A stretch of DNA of 64,000 bases from an uncultured Winogradskyella sp. (GTDB taxonomy: Bacteria > Bacteroidota > Bacteroidia > Flavobacteriales > Flavobacteriaceae). Location: assembly GCF_947496485.1 (NCBI RefSeq), contig NZ_CANMCZ010000001.1, positions 1,111,596 to 1,175,595 of the forward strand, written 5' to 3'. Positions 24,725 through 34,793 of the stretch are shown here, piece by piece. Below the pieces are notes generated by a model. It had not been told where the DNA came from. It was given only the letters and a program-made list of their open reading frames with translations, and made no database searches. Within the stretch, counting starts at the first letter, position 1, and every line of letters starts with the position of its first letter. A program made the translations under genes and the position numbers.

Positions 24725-26404
24725 TTGATCAGCCTCCTTAAAAAAATAATCTCTATCATTCCAGATACTTATCAAAAGAAACTTCCGTTTTTTTTAGGCT
24801 GGTCATTCTTAAACACATTACTAGAGTTTATATCAATAGGGGCTTTAGTTCCGTTTATTCTCGCACTATTAAATAAAGAAAAGGCTAATGAGTTTTTTCA
24901 AGAATACTTCAGTATTATATTAAACGAAAGTACTTTAATATATGCTGTTGGATTTTTATTTTTATTTTATATTTTAAAAAATGTTATTCAGACACTTATT
25001 ATTAAAAAGCAATCCTCTTTTATCTATAGAATTGCTGTTAGTATTTCAAAGCAACTGGTAAAAGATTATTTAAACGATACGCAAAAGCATTTTACTGTAA
25101 ATAAAGGAGCCTTTTTAAGAGACTTACAACAAATACCTACTGTTTTTGCGACACAATTACTAACATCCTTATATATATTAAGTACAGAATTATGTATTCT
25201 TTTAGGAATTATTGTAGTTAGCTTATTTATTAATTTTAAACTAGCTCTTATCGCTTCTATAAGCCTTATCACTATTACTGTTATGTTTCTTTTTGTAAAG
25301 AAGAAAAAAGTAAAGAAATTAAACGACGATGTAGCTTCCGGATATCAATTAAACACCAATCATTTGATTAATGTACTAAATGGTTTTACTGCTATTAAAA
25401 GTGCACTGGCAGAAGAAGTATTTACACATCATTTTCACCAAACAAATAAGCATTACAATGAACAGTTAGCAAAATTAAGGGTGCATAAGTTGACTAGTAT
25501 TCGTTTCTTTGAATTTTTTATTATAATTGGTATTGCGTTATTGCTTTTGTTTATGCAGTTAAAAGGAAGCACTAATATTTTATTACTAGCCTTCTTTACA
25601 AGTGCATTAATTAAGCTCATTCCTTCTTTTAATAAAATATCAAATGCTATTATAGACTTAAGAGCAAATCGTTATGCCGTAGATATTCTTGATAAGAAAT
25701 TGAAAATCAGCGCTGATAAAAAATTATCATATCAAAGCTTTAAGAAAACTATTGAATTAAAAGAGGTAAGCTTTTCTTATCAAAATAGCTCAACTCTATT
25801 TTCAAATATCGATATAACCATTAATAAAGGTAGTTTTACCCTAATAACCGGAGCTTCAGGAGAGGGGAAAACAACCTTGTTACGTATACTATCAGGTATG
25901 GTATTACCCTCATCTGGTAACCTAAAGATTGATGGATATAAACAAGAAACCCCTTCATTTTATCCTTTTATTGCTTACCTCGAACAGCAACCCTACTTAT
26001 TTCATGGAACTTTACTAGAAAACATTACCATGTTTAAAATTAAAGATATTGATAAAGAATATATAGAATATCTTTTAACAGAAATGGAATTAACAACTTG
26101 GTATAATTCACTCTCTTGTGGGCTTGAAACTGTTATCCATGCAGATAGTAAATCTATTTCTGGTGGACAAAAGCAACGTATTGCGCTAGTAAGAGCATTG
26201 TACATTAAATCTCCTGTGCTTTTGCTAGATGAAGCAACCAACCAATTGAACAAGGAACTAACCAATGTTGTCATGCAATTCCTAGCCAAAGAAGTAGAAA
26301 CAAAAGGACTAACAATTGTGCTTGCCTCTCATAATGAATCCTTAAAACAATATGCAACACAGCATTTACACTTAGATAAAAAAAATAAGCTTCATAATGT
26401 ATAA
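24725..26404 (+). CDS. ABC transporter, fused permease/ATPase
   Basis: TM domain plus Walker A GASGEGKTT, SISGGQKQRIALVRAL signature, LLLDEATN. Start is non-ATG (TTG). Confidence 0.93.
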   Translation: MISLLKKIISIIPDTYQKKLPFFLGWSFLNTLLEFISIGALVPFILALLNKEKANEFFQEYFSIILNESTLIYAVGFLFLFYILKNVIQTLIIKKQSSFIYRIAVSISKQLVKDYLNDTQKHFTVNKGAFLRDLQQIPTVFATQLLTSLYILSTELCILLGIIVVSLFINFKLALIASISLITITVMFLFVKKKKVKKLNDDVASGYQLNTNHLINVLNGFTAIKSALAEEVFTHHFHQTNKHYNEQLAKLRVHKLTSIRFFEFFIIIGIALLLLFMQLKGSTNILLLAFFTSALIKLIPSFNKISNAIIDLRANRYAVDILDKKLKISADKKLSYQSFKKTIELKEVSFSYQNSSTLFSNIDITINKGSFTLITGASGEGKTTLLRILSGMVLPSSGNLKIDGYKQETPSFYPFIAYLEQQPYLFHGTLLENITMFKIKDIDKEYIEYLLTEMELTTWYNSLSCGLETVIHADSKSISGGQKQRIALVRALYIKSPVLLLDEATNQLNKELTNVVMQFLAKEVETKGLTIVLASHNESLKQYATQHLHLDKKNKLHNV

Positions 26405-27455
26405 GCGTCTATTGATTATTACTCCGATATACGCACGTAATCAGAAGGATGATACTGCTGTACCGTTTATTAAGCAATTTTTAGATTTTTTCAGCCAGAC
26501 CTATCCGGAAGTACATCTAGAAATAATCTCAATGCGCTACCCCTTTGATAAGGATCAATATCATTTTAAAAATATAACAGTTCATTATCTAGGTGGAGGA
26601 TTCAAAAAACGAATAAACACAATAAAGCTATTATTCAAAACTTTTTTTATGGCAAAGAAATTACATAAAAATAATGCTTTTGATGGTGTGCTATCTTTTT
26701 GGTATGGTGAAACCATGTTAATCGGTAGATTGCTTAAATTTTTCTTCAATTTATCTCATTTCACCTGGTTACAAGGTCAGGATGTAAAGGCTACTAATAA
26801 ATTTATGCGATGGTTTAAGCCCAATCCAAATCATATCATTGCTTCTGGTCATTTACACAATGTTATTTTGTACAAAGAACATAAATTTAAAGCAGCGCAT
26901 GTTGCGCCAATAGCTCTAAATACAAAAGATTTTCCACCTTTAAATACGTTTGAAAGAGAAATAGATATACTCGGAGTTGGGAATCTAGGACCAGTAAAAA
27001 ATTATACTCGATTTATAAAGTTGATCTATGATATAAAATATCTTTTCCCAAAAATCAAAGTAGTTATCCACGGAGAAGGGGAATTAAGAACTACGTTAGA
27101 AAAACAAATTACGCAATTAGAATTAGCAAATAATATTACACTTACAGGAATGTGCAGTAATTCGGTGGTAAGGAATTCAATGAATAATACCAAAGTCTTT
27201 TTACATACTTCAACGTTTGAATCTGGTCCACTTGTTACTCACGAAGCATTATATTCAGGATGCAAGGTTATTAGTACAATTGATCTTGCGCCTGAGAAAC
27301 CAAGGAATTTTTATTTTAGTCAAAATGATGAGCAGTTGGTTCAATTTTTAATTGAAGAATTACCTAAAGCTAATGCTACAGAACGTGTTTTGGTTAATCA
27401 GATCTCCGAAACTGCAAAAACTATTTATAACTGCTTTTTTTCTAATATATCTTGA
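26397..27455 (+). CDS. Glycosyltransferase family 4-like
   Basis: GNLGPVKNYTRFIKLI...VVIHGEGELRTTLEKQI...FESGPLVTHEALYSGCKVI. Confidence 0.87.
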   Translation: MYKRLLIITPIYARNQKDDTAVPFIKQFLDFFSQTYPEVHLEIISMRYPFDKDQYHFKNITVHYLGGGFKKRINTIKLLFKTFFMAKKLHKNNAFDGVLSFWYGETMLIGRLLKFFFNLSHFTWLQGQDVKATNKFMRWFKPNPNHIIASGHLHNVILYKEHKFKAAHVAPIALNTKDFPPLNTFEREIDILGVGNLGPVKNYTRFIKLIYDIKYLFPKIKVVIHGEGELRTTLEKQITQLELANNITLTGMCSNSVVRNSMNNTKVFLHTSTFESGPLVTHEALYSGCKVISTIDLAPEKPRNFYFSQNDEQLVQFLIEELPKANATERVLVNQISETAKTIYNCFFSNIS

Positions 27456-28534
27456 AACGTAGCTAAGATATCGCTTGCAATTGCACTGGGTGAAAGTTTA
27501 CTTTCCACATAATTTAAAACCCTTTTTCGATATGTAGAAATAGTAATATCCTTAGTTCTTTTTAATGCTTTAAAACAAGAGTTAACGTCAGAAGGTTTAA
27601 AGAGTAATCCGCAATGTCCATCGTTGGTCATAAACCTAAATGGAGCAATATGTGTTACAACAGGAATACAACCACAAGCCATAGCTTCGTGCAAGGCGTA
27701 ACCACTTCCTTCTGCATGAGAACCAAGAATAAAAAATTCATTTAATCTATAAATCCCTTCCATGTCTTGGTGTGCAACTTTTCCTTTAAGAGTTAATGCC
27801 GTTTTTAATTGCTCATCATTATTTATTAACGCTTTTATTGAAGTTAGCAATTCCTCTGTATGGTAAATCATCGTTAGCTTAGCCTTAGGTTCAATTTGCA
27901 AAAACTGGCTAAACGCATGCACTACAGTAATAGGGTCTTTATTTTTGTTAAGTCTTCCTACCCATAGAAACGATTTTGGGTTTCTAGATATATTATAGTC
28001 ATTTGTAAAAGTTGTCGCACCTTCCATTACCTCATATATTTTTTCGGTATCAAATATACCTTTGTCCACCCATAATTTAGCATTGTCTTTTCCCGTAAAT
28101 AGAAAGGCATCAATATGTTTTTCAGTCCATGTATAAATAAGTCTTTTTAAGCCTTTAGGTGCAGGTGCATAACCATGTGCTTGGAGAATTATTATGACTT
28201 TATCAGGTAATATGTATCTTAAAAAAACAGCATTTAAACTGTAGCCTAATCCATGAATTAGTATATAATCTGGTTGAAGTTTTTTGATTTTTTGATGAAA
28301 AGAAAAAGCAGGAAATAATTTATACGATATGCTGGTTTTAAAAAATGTGAAATCAATTTTACCTTTATCACTTTTTTTATTGAATGTGGCTCTATAAATA
28401 ACTTTAGATACAATATGGTCTGGCAAAAAATTAAGAAATGTCCATGCACTTTGAGTTTTTTTTAGAATTTGTGAAACACTACTTAACTTAAAGTGAAAAT
28501 AATTTACATCTACTAATACTTTCTTCATTCTCAT
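27425..28534 (-). CDS. Glycosyltransferase family 4
   Basis: LWVGRLNKNKDPITVVHAF...GSHAEGSGYALHEAMACGCIPVVT; 3' end overlaps convergent 26397-27455. Confidence 0.9.
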   Translation of the reverse strand: MRMKKVLVDVNYFHFKLSSVSQILKKTQSAWTFLNFLPDHIVSKVIYRATFNKKSDKGKIDFTFFKTSISYKLFPAFSFHQKIKKLQPDYILIHGLGYSLNAVFLRYILPDKVIIILQAHGYAPAPKGLKRLIYTWTEKHIDAFLFTGKDNAKLWVDKGIFDTEKIYEVMEGATTFTNDYNISRNPKSFLWVGRLNKNKDPITVVHAFSQFLQIEPKAKLTMIYHTEELLTSIKALINNDEQLKTALTLKGKVAHQDMEGIYRLNEFFILGSHAEGSGYALHEAMACGCIPVVTHIAPFRFMTNDGHCGLLFKPSDVNSCFKALKRTKDITISTYRKRVLNYVESKLSPSAIASDILATFQDILEKKQL

Positions 28535-28577
28535 TTAACCGCATTTAAGCTAAAATTATAAATAATATCTTTGGTAG

Positions 28578-29327
28578 ATGAGGAAAATCATAAAACAACT
28601 TCTTTTTTTTCTATGGAAGAAAATTGTGTCTTATAAAAATCAACAGTATGTTTTTTTAATGGCACATGTTCGAAGCGGAAGCTCTTTAATGACGCACATT
28701 CTTTGTACAAATGATGATATTTTAGGTTTTGGCGAATATTCATACGAAATCTCAGATGAAGATGATTTAGAAACATTCAATTTTGACGTACGAAGAAAAT
28801 CGCGTGAGTTTTTCTCTAAACCAACCTATATTACTAATCAAATCAATGATTCTTATTGTTTTCCTGATAAACGTCTCTTGAAATTAAAAAGGTTAAAATT
28901 CATCTTTTTAATTAGACAACCACAAGAGGCTATTTCAAGTATGTATCAATTAACAAAGCGTTTCGATCAGACCCATTTAACACTAGAAAAATTGGTAGAT
29001 CAGTATTGCAAACAAGTGAATTATCTTTTGAAGTTAAAAGACGCTATTTCTGAGGATCAATATGTTTTTTTAACCTATGAATCTTTAATAAGAAATCCCG
29101 AAAATCAACTTAATCGTTTAAGTTCTTTCTTAAAATTAAATCAACCTCTGTCTCCTGAATATAATCTTCAAAAATTCACTCATCATTCTGGGGATCCTTC
29201 AGAACACATATGTTCTCAAAAAATAAAAACAACAAAATCTCCACAAATTAAACTAGATAAGGTATTACTTGAAAGAGCACAAACAGTTTATAATAAGGCT
29301 CTGGTAAGTTTCAAAAAAGAGAACTAA
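28578..29327 (+). CDS. Sulfotransferase-like protein
   Basis: AHVRSGSSLMTHIL (PAPS-binding-like), LIRQPQEAISSMY, FLTYESLIRNPENQLNRL. Confidence 0.8.
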   Translation: MRKIIKQLLFFLWKKIVSYKNQQYVFLMAHVRSGSSLMTHILCTNDDILGFGEYSYEISDEDDLETFNFDVRRKSREFFSKPTYITNQINDSYCFPDKRLLKLKRLKFIFLIRQPQEAISSMYQLTKRFDQTHLTLEKLVDQYCKQVNYLLKLKDAISEDQYVFLTYESLIRNPENQLNRLSSFLKLNQPLSPEYNLQKFTHHSGDPSEHICSQKIKTTKSPQIKLDKVLLERAQTVYNKALVSFKKEN

Positions 29328-29374
29328 AAACTTAATAAAAAACCGTGCTAATTATCTAAGCCATGTTAAGAAAA

Positions 29375-29923
29375 TTACTTTTTTACGAGTTCAAAATTAA
29401 AATCGACTGAAACCTCATCAGAGAGTTTATTTGCTACAATTTTTGGGATTTCAATTTCGAAATCTGAAACCATGACTTTAAAATTACCTGATAAAATAAT
29501 TTTATCATCTAGCATTTTTACTGTTAGTGGGATTCCTTTGAGATCCTTGGTAACTCCATGAAAGGTTAATGAACCATCAATATGAGAATAACTATCCTTT
29601 TCACTTAAAGAATCAAAGCTGAAATTCCCTACTTTGCCCTTAAATATAGCTTTAGGGTAAGTGTCAGATTCTACATAGTTTTCATTAAAATGCTCTTCCA
29701 TCAATGCATTTTTAAAACGAAAAGCTTTTACTAATGCCAATGCCGCAAATTCACCATTATCTGTATTTATTATAGCAGTAACGGAGCTATTTTTTGCCGC
29801 TACTTCTTCAAACGAAGGTACTGATGCTTCAAAATCTAATGAACCTGTTTTAGTTAAATATTTACTTTGCCCGATGGCATTTAAACTTATTAATAGTAAT
29901 GCTACAAATGTGATTTTCTTCAT
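29375..29923 (-). CDS. YceI family protein
   Basis: YPKAIFKGKVGNF...GSLTFHGVTKDLKGIPLTVKM. Confidence 0.9.
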   Translation of the reverse strand: MKKITFVALLLISLNAIGQSKYLTKTGSLDFEASVPSFEEVAAKNSSVTAIINTDNGEFAALALVKAFRFKNALMEEHFNENYVESDTYPKAIFKGKVGNFSFDSLSEKDSYSHIDGSLTFHGVTKDLKGIPLTVKMLDDKIILSGNFKVMVSDFEIEIPKIVANKLSDEVSVDFNFELVKK

Positions 29924-29932
29924 AATAATTTG

Positions 29933-30289
29933 TTAATTTTCAATAAGTCCTTCTGCTTGCCATTGGATTACAAGGTCTATTATACTCTGCGGTAATCTTT
30001 GTCCTCCTGCTGGCATAACTGATGCATCTGTGGCTGATATACGACCAATTAAATTTCTATTTTCTACAGCGTCTTTAACATCAAGATATGTTGTAAGTGA
30101 CATAGGCGCTCCATTTGTAGGTGGATTACTGTGACAAAAGATACAATTGTTGTCAATAATAGTTTTGATGTTATCTTCATAAGTAACGACATTAACAATG
30201 ATATCATCTGTTAAATCATCTTCACTATTGTAAGAACAACTGTAAGAAGCACTAAAGATTAGAATGTATATTAAATATTTACGTTTCAT
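29933..30289 (-). CDS. c-type cytochrome-like lipoprotein
   Basis: Lipoprotein signal; CIFCH heme-binding CxxCH motif; MPAGGQRLP. Confidence 0.8.
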   Translation of the reverse strand: MKRKYLIYILIFSASYSCSYNSEDDLTDDIIVNVVTYEDNIKTIIDNNCIFCHSNPPTNGAPMSLTTYLDVKDAVENRNLIGRISATDASVMPAGGQRLPQSIIDLVIQWQAEGLIEN

Positions 30290-30300
30290 AGGTTATTTTT

Positions 30301-31170
30301 TTAAAAAACACGACTTAAGTTAAATCCAAAATAGATATCACCATCACTCCAATCTCCTGTGGCTTGTCCTAAAAACCCATTGGTATTCATAGCCTGAGCA
30401 TTAGAGAAATGCATTTGGAATACATGACCACCAGTTTCTAAATCAAAACCAATAGATAATGGATTTCTAAATGGTGAGTTGTCAGCTCTATTTAGATGCC
30501 AGCCATAATCCATATTTACAGACCATCGTTTACTAAGTTTGTGCCTGCCACCTAAACCAATTGCATATTGAGAATTATGTTGTTCATCTACAAAAACAAA
30601 ATTATCATGGAAAAACGTAGGCGCAATCTCTAAAGAAAATTTTGAATTCACTTTTTTAGATATCAAAAGTTGGACCGCATATGAAAGACGATCACTAAAC
30701 TCTAATTTTGGCAAATTATCTTTTTCGAGTGAGGTATTTATCATTATAGAATTGTAACCCACTATTGTAAATGGGAATCCGTTTTCTTTTTGCCTTACCA
30801 ATCTATATTTCGCAGAAGCTTCATATATTTTTTGAAAAGAACTACGTGATACACCAACGTCAATAGCATCAGTTATTCCATAAATAAAACTCAATCTTGT
30901 AACAGCGTCATCTAAACCAAAGAAGGTATCAAAACCATTTTCTATACTACCAAATCTGTGTGATACCATAAACACTAGTTCGTCTTTCGCTACAAGCTTT
31001 GTAGATTCAAAATTTACAATCTTTAGACCTTTAAAAGCTGCTGTAGCGTATTGGTCACCTACTGAATCTGTATCTATTTCACTAAATAAATCATCTTGAG
31101 CGTTAATTGAAACACTTAATAGCAGTATGAGTAAAAAATAAAATTTCATTGTTATTTGATTATTGCACAT
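30301..31170 (-). CDS. DUF5777-like outer membrane beta-barrel protein
   Basis: Signal peptide, MVSHRFGSIENGFDTFFGLDDAVTRLSFIYGI. Confidence 0.75.
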   Translation of the reverse strand: MCNNQITMKFYFLLILLLSVSINAQDDLFSEIDTDSVGDQYATAAFKGLKIVNFESTKLVAKDELVFMVSHRFGSIENGFDTFFGLDDAVTRLSFIYGITDAIDVGVSRSSFQKIYEASAKYRLVRQKENGFPFTIVGYNSIMINTSLEKDNLPKLEFSDRLSYAVQLLISKKVNSKFSLEIAPTFFHDNFVFVDEQHNSQYAIGLGGRHKLSKRWSVNMDYGWHLNRADNSPFRNPLSIGFDLETGGHVFQMHFSNAQAMNTNGFLGQATGDWSDGDIYFGFNLSRVF

Positions 31171-31538
31171 TGATCTAATTTAACTTGCTCTAATAAATCG
31201 TCATATCCTATGACACGACCTTTTACTTTTACTTTGGAGTTAACCTCAATAGTTTCTTTCATATCATTTAAAAATTGACAAAAGACCTTATCATCTATTG
31301 TAAGGTCATTAGAATTTATCTCTGAAATAGTGCCAGAAATTTCAATTGTTTTATTTAAAAACAATTTTTCGGCTTCAGTTGAATTTTCCAAAAACTTCGT
31401 TGCTATTTCAGAGCTCTTCAAAGAAAACTCTGCTTTTTCATTCTCAATATTTCTATGATCTTGATATACATAATTGTAGCCAACAATTACCAAAATAATT
31501 ATAACACCAAAAATGATAATTTTTTTAAGCATGAGCAT
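31152..31538 (-). CDS. OB-fold tRNA_anti-like membrane-anchored protein
   Basis: N-terminal TM, LFLNKTIEISGTISEINSNDLTIDDKVFCQF...VKVKGRVIGYDDLLEQVKLDQC. Confidence 0.7.
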   Translation of the reverse strand: MLMLKKIIIFGVIIILVIVGYNYVYQDHRNIENEKAEFSLKSSEIATKFLENSTEAEKLFLNKTIEISGTISEINSNDLTIDDKVFCQFLNDMKETIEVNSKVKVKGRVIGYDDLLEQVKLDQCAIIK

Positions 31539-31561
31539 TTATATTTAAAGTTTTTCAAACA

Positions 31562-31600
31562 AAAATGGCTTCAAGCTTCAAAACAAGAAGCCATTTTTTA
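31562..31600 (-). terminator. Intrinsic terminator for 31626-32111
   Basis: AAAATGGCTTC / GAAGCCATTTT inverted repeat. Confidence 0.7.
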
Positions 31601-31625
31601 CTATTAATCAAATTTTCTTTCTGAT

Positions 31626-32111
31626 TTAATTCTTTTCAAATACTAAAGTATCGGTTCCACCATTTCCTCCGCTTACATCAATTAGGCTAAGAACAGTATC
31701 ACTATGAGAAACAATATCCCAATCGTCATTTAAATCTTCAAAAACATTACTTTCTGGAACAGGAAATGAAATATTAAAATCAATATCATCATTACTGTTG
31801 CTATCATCACTACTGCTACTATCATCAGTTACAGACCACGTCCCAGAGTAAGTGGTCGTTCCGTTAGTAGCAGTTAAAGTACCATTAGCTTCAAAAGTGA
31901 AGCTATAACCAGTAAAATCATTAGTTTCATTATCACCAGAGTCTATATAACTCGTAATTATCCAAGAACCTAATTCTACAGCATTTTCAATTTCAGCAAT
32001 TTCTTGAGAATTATCGTTAAAACTACCTCCATCGTCATCTGAGGAACACGTAGTTGACATTAATGAAAAGCTTAACATCATAATGAAACCATAAAAAAAT
32101 TCTTTTTTCAT
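31626..32111 (-). CDS. Lipocalin-like lipoprotein
   Basis: Lipoprotein signal (STTCSSDDD), GSWIITSYIDSGDNETNDFTGYSFTFEANGTLTATNG. Confidence 0.65.
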   Translation of the reverse strand: MKKEFFYGFIMMLSFSLMSTTCSSDDDGGSFNDNSQEIAEIENAVELGSWIITSYIDSGDNETNDFTGYSFTFEANGTLTATNGTTTYSGTWSVTDDSSSSDDSNSNDDIDFNISFPVPESNVFEDLNDDWDIVSHSDTVLSLIDVSGGNGGTDTLVFEKN

Positions 32112-32133
32112 AATACAATATATAAATTAAACA

Positions 32134-33204
32134 TTAGTTACAATTATTTTCGTAGCGTAAGCGGTCATCATCGCCTACTCTCAAATCAATTTTTGTTTCG
32201 TCTGTACAATTTTCAATTTCATGGACTATCCAATTATTATTACATAAAGGTAGACTTGGGACATCAATTAAAACCTCTAAATTATTTCCAGAACCACTAG
32301 TGGTCCATGTACCATAAACAGTTGTGGAATTCCAATACACTGACATTGTACCATCAGTAAAGAAATTGAAATCATACCCATTATAAACATCATCGTAATC
32401 AGCACCATTTCGTTTTAGTTTATCAACTTCCCAATTATTACAGTTTGTGAGTATCTCTTCTACTTGTGTAGGTGTACAATTATCGCAATCGTCGTCATCA
32501 TAATCATAATCATCATCTTCATCACATGTGTTTTCTGCATTTTCTATTGTAGTTTCTAATTCATTGAGATTGTTAATGATAATTTCAGAATTGTCTGAAA
32601 GAATTACAGTAATAGGAAATTCAATAGTTATAATATCATTTTCATCTATATCTTCAACAAAGTCATAAAGTTGGTTATCGCTATTTATATTTATGGTGTC
32701 TAGTAACTCATTATTAGAATTAAAAATTGAGGCTTCTATGGGATATTGAAAGTCTACACATTCAATGTCCTCATCAAATACATTTTCACCATTACAATTA
32801 TTTGAATAACTATTAAATTCTGTGAGGTTGGTTACTATAACTTCAGAAAAGTCTGCTAATATTATAGTTACAGGAAATATAATTTCTAAAGAATCCGTGT
32901 CATCATCAGATTGGTCAAAAATACATTCTATAGTGGCTAAGTCTTCATAAGAATTGAGTGTTAGTTCTTGATTATTAGCATTAACCGTATACGGAAAAGT
33001 GATATCAAAACAGTTAGCTCTATCCACAATATTGTCATTAGAGCCATCATTAGATGCTGTTCGTTGTATTAGCAGTGCAATATTGGAATTAGCAACCAAA
33101 GTTTCATCTTCGGGAGCTTGAATAAATTCTGTTTCTTCCGTTCTACATGATGTAAAAATTAGACCTATTAAAAAAAGTATTATTATTGACGCTCTAAAAA
33201 CCAT
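32134..33204 (-). CDS. Acidic repeat lipoprotein
   Basis: Lipoprotein signal, repeated IxFPVTIILxDxSEVIVTNLxE blocks, C-terminal lipocalin-like region resembling 31626-32111. Confidence 0.65.
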   Translation of the reverse strand: MVFRASIIILFLIGLIFTSCRTEETEFIQAPEDETLVANSNIALLIQRTASNDGSNDNIVDRANCFDITFPYTVNANNQELTLNSYEDLATIECIFDQSDDDTDSLEIIFPVTIILADFSEVIVTNLTEFNSYSNNCNGENVFDEDIECVDFQYPIEASIFNSNNELLDTININSDNQLYDFVEDIDENDIITIEFPITVILSDNSEIIINNLNELETTIENAENTCDEDDDYDYDDDDCDNCTPTQVEEILTNCNNWEVDKLKRNGADYDDVYNGYDFNFFTDGTMSVYWNSTTVYGTWTTSGSGNNLEVLIDVPSLPLCNNNWIVHEIENCTDETKIDLRVGDDDRLRYENNCN

Positions 33205-33311
33205 ATAAGCTATAATTTATTTATTGCCATTTAATATATAACAACTGAGTTTTAAAAACTACTGAAACATTGTAAAAATTATTTCAATATCTTTATCAAA
33301 AACATAAAATA

Positions 33312-33836
33312 TTGCCGAAGGACTTAAGTGAAAATATCTGCGAACCAACAACTTTTGAACGTATATATAACAAGTACATAGATGATGTACACGATTTTTT
33401 ATATTACAAATATGGGGCTCAATTTAACCCCAGAGATAAAGCACAAGATGCATTTATAAAATTATGGGATAATTGTAAAAAAGTAACATTTGCCAAAGCA
33501 AAATCTTTTCTGTTTACTGTTGCAAATAATATGACGCTCAATGAAATAAAACATCAAAAAGTTGTTTTAAATCATACAAAAACAAAACCCAAGCATTACA
33601 CCAATGAGACTCCAGAGTTTGTTTTAGAAGAACAAGAATATTTAAATGCATATAACAAGGCACTCTCTGGTTTAAAAGAAGAACAACGTGTCGCCTTTTT
33701 ATTGAACAAAGTTGAGGGGAAAAAGCACAGTGAAATCGCTGAATTTTTAGGAGTAACTCAAAAAGTAGTTGAGTATCGAATATACACTGCCTTTAATACC
33801 TTAAAAAAAGAACTTGAAGGCTTTAAAATAAAATAA
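33312..33836 (+). CDS. ECF RNA polymerase sigma-70 factor
   Basis: AQDAFIKLWDNCKKV...QRVAFLLNKVEGKKHSEIAEFLGVTQKVVEYRIYTAF; start codon TTG. Confidence 0.93.
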   Translation: MPKDLSENICEPTTFERIYNKYIDDVHDFLYYKYGAQFNPRDKAQDAFIKLWDNCKKVTFAKAKSFLFTVANNMTLNEIKHQKVVLNHTKTKPKHYTNETPEFVLEEQEYLNAYNKALSGLKEEQRVAFLLNKVEGKKHSEIAEFLGVTQKVVEYRIYTAFNTLKKELEGFKIK

Positions 33837-33884
33837 TAAGGAGAAATTAAACTTAAGTTGTTATATAACTGGAGGATATAATTT

Positions 33885-34793
33885 ATGATTGAAGACGATT
33901 TATTAAAAAAATGGTTAAATGATGAGCTTACAGATACCGAAAAAGAGGTATTTAGTAAGCAACCTGACTATGCAATAAATCAAAATATTATAGACAAAGC
34001 TCAGCATTTTAAAGCTTCTGAGTTTTCTAAAGCTGTCGATTTTGAAACATTTAAAGCGACATACAATAATAAATCCTCAATGAATCAATTCACTTGGATA
34101 AAGCCTTTATTGGGGATAGCCGCAATATTGCTGGTATCTTTTGGTCTTTATTTTACAGTATTTAACAAAAATCTAGTAGAAGAGCGCGCTTTAGTAAGTG
34201 AAAAAACGACTTTTAGTTTACCTGATTTATCGCAAGTAACTTTAAATGCAGACTCTAAAATAAACTATGATTCTAATAATTGGAGCACTAAAAGACGTGT
34301 AAACTTAGATGGCGAAGCGTACTTCAAAGTAGCAAAAGGAAAAACATTTGATGTTGTCACAAAAAATGGAACAGTTACTGTGGTTGGTACAGAATTTAAT
34401 GTAAAAACACGTAACGATTATTTTGAAGTCACTTGTTTTGAAGGTATAGTAAAAGTAAGTTCAGATACGATTGTGAGGCAATTATTAGCTGGCGAAATTT
34501 ATCGTATCTTGAACAAAAAGTTTATTCAATATAAAACGGTTGAATTAGAGCCACAATGGACTAACAACAAAAGCAGTTTTAAGTCCATTCCACTAAAAGA
34601 TGTTTTCGAAGAACTGCAGCGTCAATATAATATTGAAATTGCATTTCAAAACGCTGATACATCTCGACTATTTTCAGGTGTATTTGTAAATGATAATATT
34701 GAAAATGCCTTAACATCTATAACAAAACCAATGAATTTAACTTTTGAAATTAGTTCACCCAACCAAGTACTAATTCATGGCCAAACAGATTAA
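33885..34793 (+). CDS. FecR-type anti-sigma factor
   Basis: Single TM, RRVNLDGEAYFKVAKGKTFDVVTKNGTVTVVGTEFNV. Confidence 0.93.
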   Translation: MIEDDLLKKWLNDELTDTEKEVFSKQPDYAINQNIIDKAQHFKASEFSKAVDFETFKATYNNKSSMNQFTWIKPLLGIAAILLVSFGLYFTVFNKNLVEERALVSEKTTFSLPDLSQVTLNADSKINYDSNNWSTKRRVNLDGEAYFKVAKGKTFDVVTKNGTVTVVGTEFNVKTRNDYFEVTCFEGIVKVSSDTIVRQLLAGEIYRILNKKFIQYKTVELEPQWTNNKSSFKSIPLKDVFEELQRQYNIEIAFQNADTSRLFSGVFVNDNIENALTSITKPMNLTFEISSPNQVLIHGQTD

